Below are positions 63,281 through 64,000 of a DNA stretch of 64,000 bases, piece by piece (the stretch's first letter is position 1; every line of letters begins with the position of its first letter). The notes beneath the pieces are model-generated. The model made no database searches, had not been told where the DNA came from, and saw nothing but the letters and a program-made list of their open reading frames with translations. The stretch comes from Phycisphaeraceae bacterium (GTDB lineage Bacteria; Planctomycetota; Phycisphaerae; Phycisphaerales; UBA1924), in contig JACKHE010000002.1 in the NCBI GenBank assembly GCA_020639135.1, positions 124,001 to 188,000 of the forward strand, written 5' to 3'. A program made the translations under genes and the position numbers.

Positions 63281-64000
63281 CTATTGCGGGACCGAGGCCG
63301 CCGCGTCGATCGCGTCGAGCATCTGCGTCATCACGCCCAGCGCCCGCACGCACCGTGCCTGTTCGCGGATGACCCCGTCCGGGTCCCGCGCCTCGATCGC
63401 GTGCCGGATGCCCGGCAGCGCCCACGCCGCGTACCCGCTCGTCTCGTCCGGCGCCGCGTAGAGATTCCGATGCCAGGGCCGATCGGGAAGCCCGCTGGGC
63501 GCCAGCCAGGCGCGGTCGATCGCGAGCAGGAGCGCGTTGGTGGATCGGAGCGATTCCGGTCCGAGCGTCCCGGCGGCCGACTCGCGGCGCAGCTGCTCCA
63601 TCACCTCCCGTGCCCGGCCCTGGAACATCGCGATGCTGTTGCGCAGCGGCGAGAAATCGGCGTCCACGCCCAGCTCCCGCGCCCGGTCTTCGAGCGTGAC
63701 GACCGCGCCCTGAGCGTCGGCGCCGAGGCCCGACGGGTCCAGCGGGATCAGCGCCGAGTCCGCGAGGCGGACCGCAAGCATCGCCGTCATCCGCGCGAGC
63801 ATCCGCGCCGGCTCGTAGTCCCCGCCGACGATCTGGTGGTACCAGTTGATCGTGTCGTAGTTCGAGTGGTACGCCGAGCCCTCGCTGCCGGAGGCGCCGA
63901 GGTTGATCGACGGGATGCACAGGTGCGACAGGAACCCGACGTGATCGGAGCCCCCGCCCAGGCGCCCGATTGGGATGGGGTCGGCGCCCTCGGGCTCGAT
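63281..64000 (-). CDS. M28 peptidase, PSMA/glutamate carboxypeptidase II-like (5' partial)
   Basis: The C-terminal 239 residues of a minus-strand gene that continues beyond the window edge. The segment GGGSDHVGFLSHLCIPSIN, followed by AYHSNYDTINWY, matches the end of the M28 catalytic domain; the His in AYHSNYDT corresponds to a zinc-binding His of PSMA-type peptidases. The rest fits the transferrin-receptor-like dimerisation domain, with SGLPDRPWHRNLYAAPDE and ALPGIRHAIEARD lying where PSMA has its GLPDRPFYRH block. It is probably an exported carboxypeptidase or dipeptidase. The signal peptide and remaining zinc ligands lie outside the window. Confidence 0.85.
   Translation of the reverse strand: MEPEGADPIPIGRLGGGSDHVGFLSHLCIPSINLGASGSEGSAYHSNYDTINWYHQIVGGDYEPARMLARMTAMLAVRLADSALIPLDPSGLGADAQGAVVTLEDRARELGVDADFSPLRNSIAMFQGRAREVMEQLRRESAAGTLGPESLRSTNALLLAIDRAWLAPSGLPDRPWHRNLYAAPDETSGYAAWALPGIRHAIEARDPDGVIREQARCVRALGVMTQMLDAIDAAASVPQ

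Overview
The window looks like chromosomal DNA of a high-GC planctomycete, most likely class Phycisphaerae. This is inferred from gene content: secreted proteins ending in paired dockerin-like calcium repeats, a PEP-CTERM-like exported protein, a PASTA-less Ser/Thr kinase fused to TPRs, planctomycete-type O/P porins, and many four-base start/stop overlaps (ATGA or GTGA). No insertion sequences, phage genes, CRISPR arrays or rRNA genes were seen. One tRNA gene (Val, GAC) is present. Both window edges cut genes.

Layout. 1-5 kb: the end of a dockerin protein and two paralogous outer-membrane porins, each with its own terminator and a shared upstream element. 5-7 kb: tRNA-Val, a TPR lipoprotein and a small nested repeat. 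7.2-13.6 kb (minus strand): a cytochrome c cassette encoding a multihaem cytochrome (13 CxxCH plus two variant motifs), a redoxin-like TPR protein without its cysteine pair, a two-repeat lipoprotein, and the haem-attachment proteins ResB and CcsA. 13.7-18 kb (plus): a Ser/Thr kinase and an FHA-GAF-PP2C phosphatase, a plausible signalling pair. 18-24.8 kb: cardiolipin synthase, membrane and TPR proteins, a dockerin-tagged subtilase and a small dockerin protein. 24.9-31.5 kb: miaB, a PEP-CTERM-like protein, bioB, dacB, a tRNA-binding domain protein and a VOC-fold lipoprotein. 31.4-39.5 kb (minus): two small membrane proteins, uvrA, a YcgR-like PilZ protein, uvrB and a MOSC protein. 39.5-50.5 kb: a Cu/Zn-type permease, an ABC exporter, gcvH, a TIM-barrel/cmk/plsC operon, ileS and an unknown gene. 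50.8-56.2 kb: a HEAT-repeat/membrane/AsmA-like cluster, a lipoprotein hydrolase and aroK. 56.2-61 kb (minus): a PilZ and Fur cluster with three tandem PilZ-receiver-helical proteins. 61-64 kb: ispG, phoU and the C-terminal end of a PSMA-like peptidase.

Three things stand out. First, the three PilZ-receiver paralogues keep their c-di-GMP motifs but have different residues (Glu, Ser, Asp) at the receiver phosphorylation site. Second, a multihaem cytochrome travels with its own apparent maturation genes. Third, at least six genes without a clear Shine-Dalgarno have a TANNNT hexamer 6-8 nt before the start codon, which suggests leaderless transcription. All functional statements are read from motifs and remembered family features; no searches were run.
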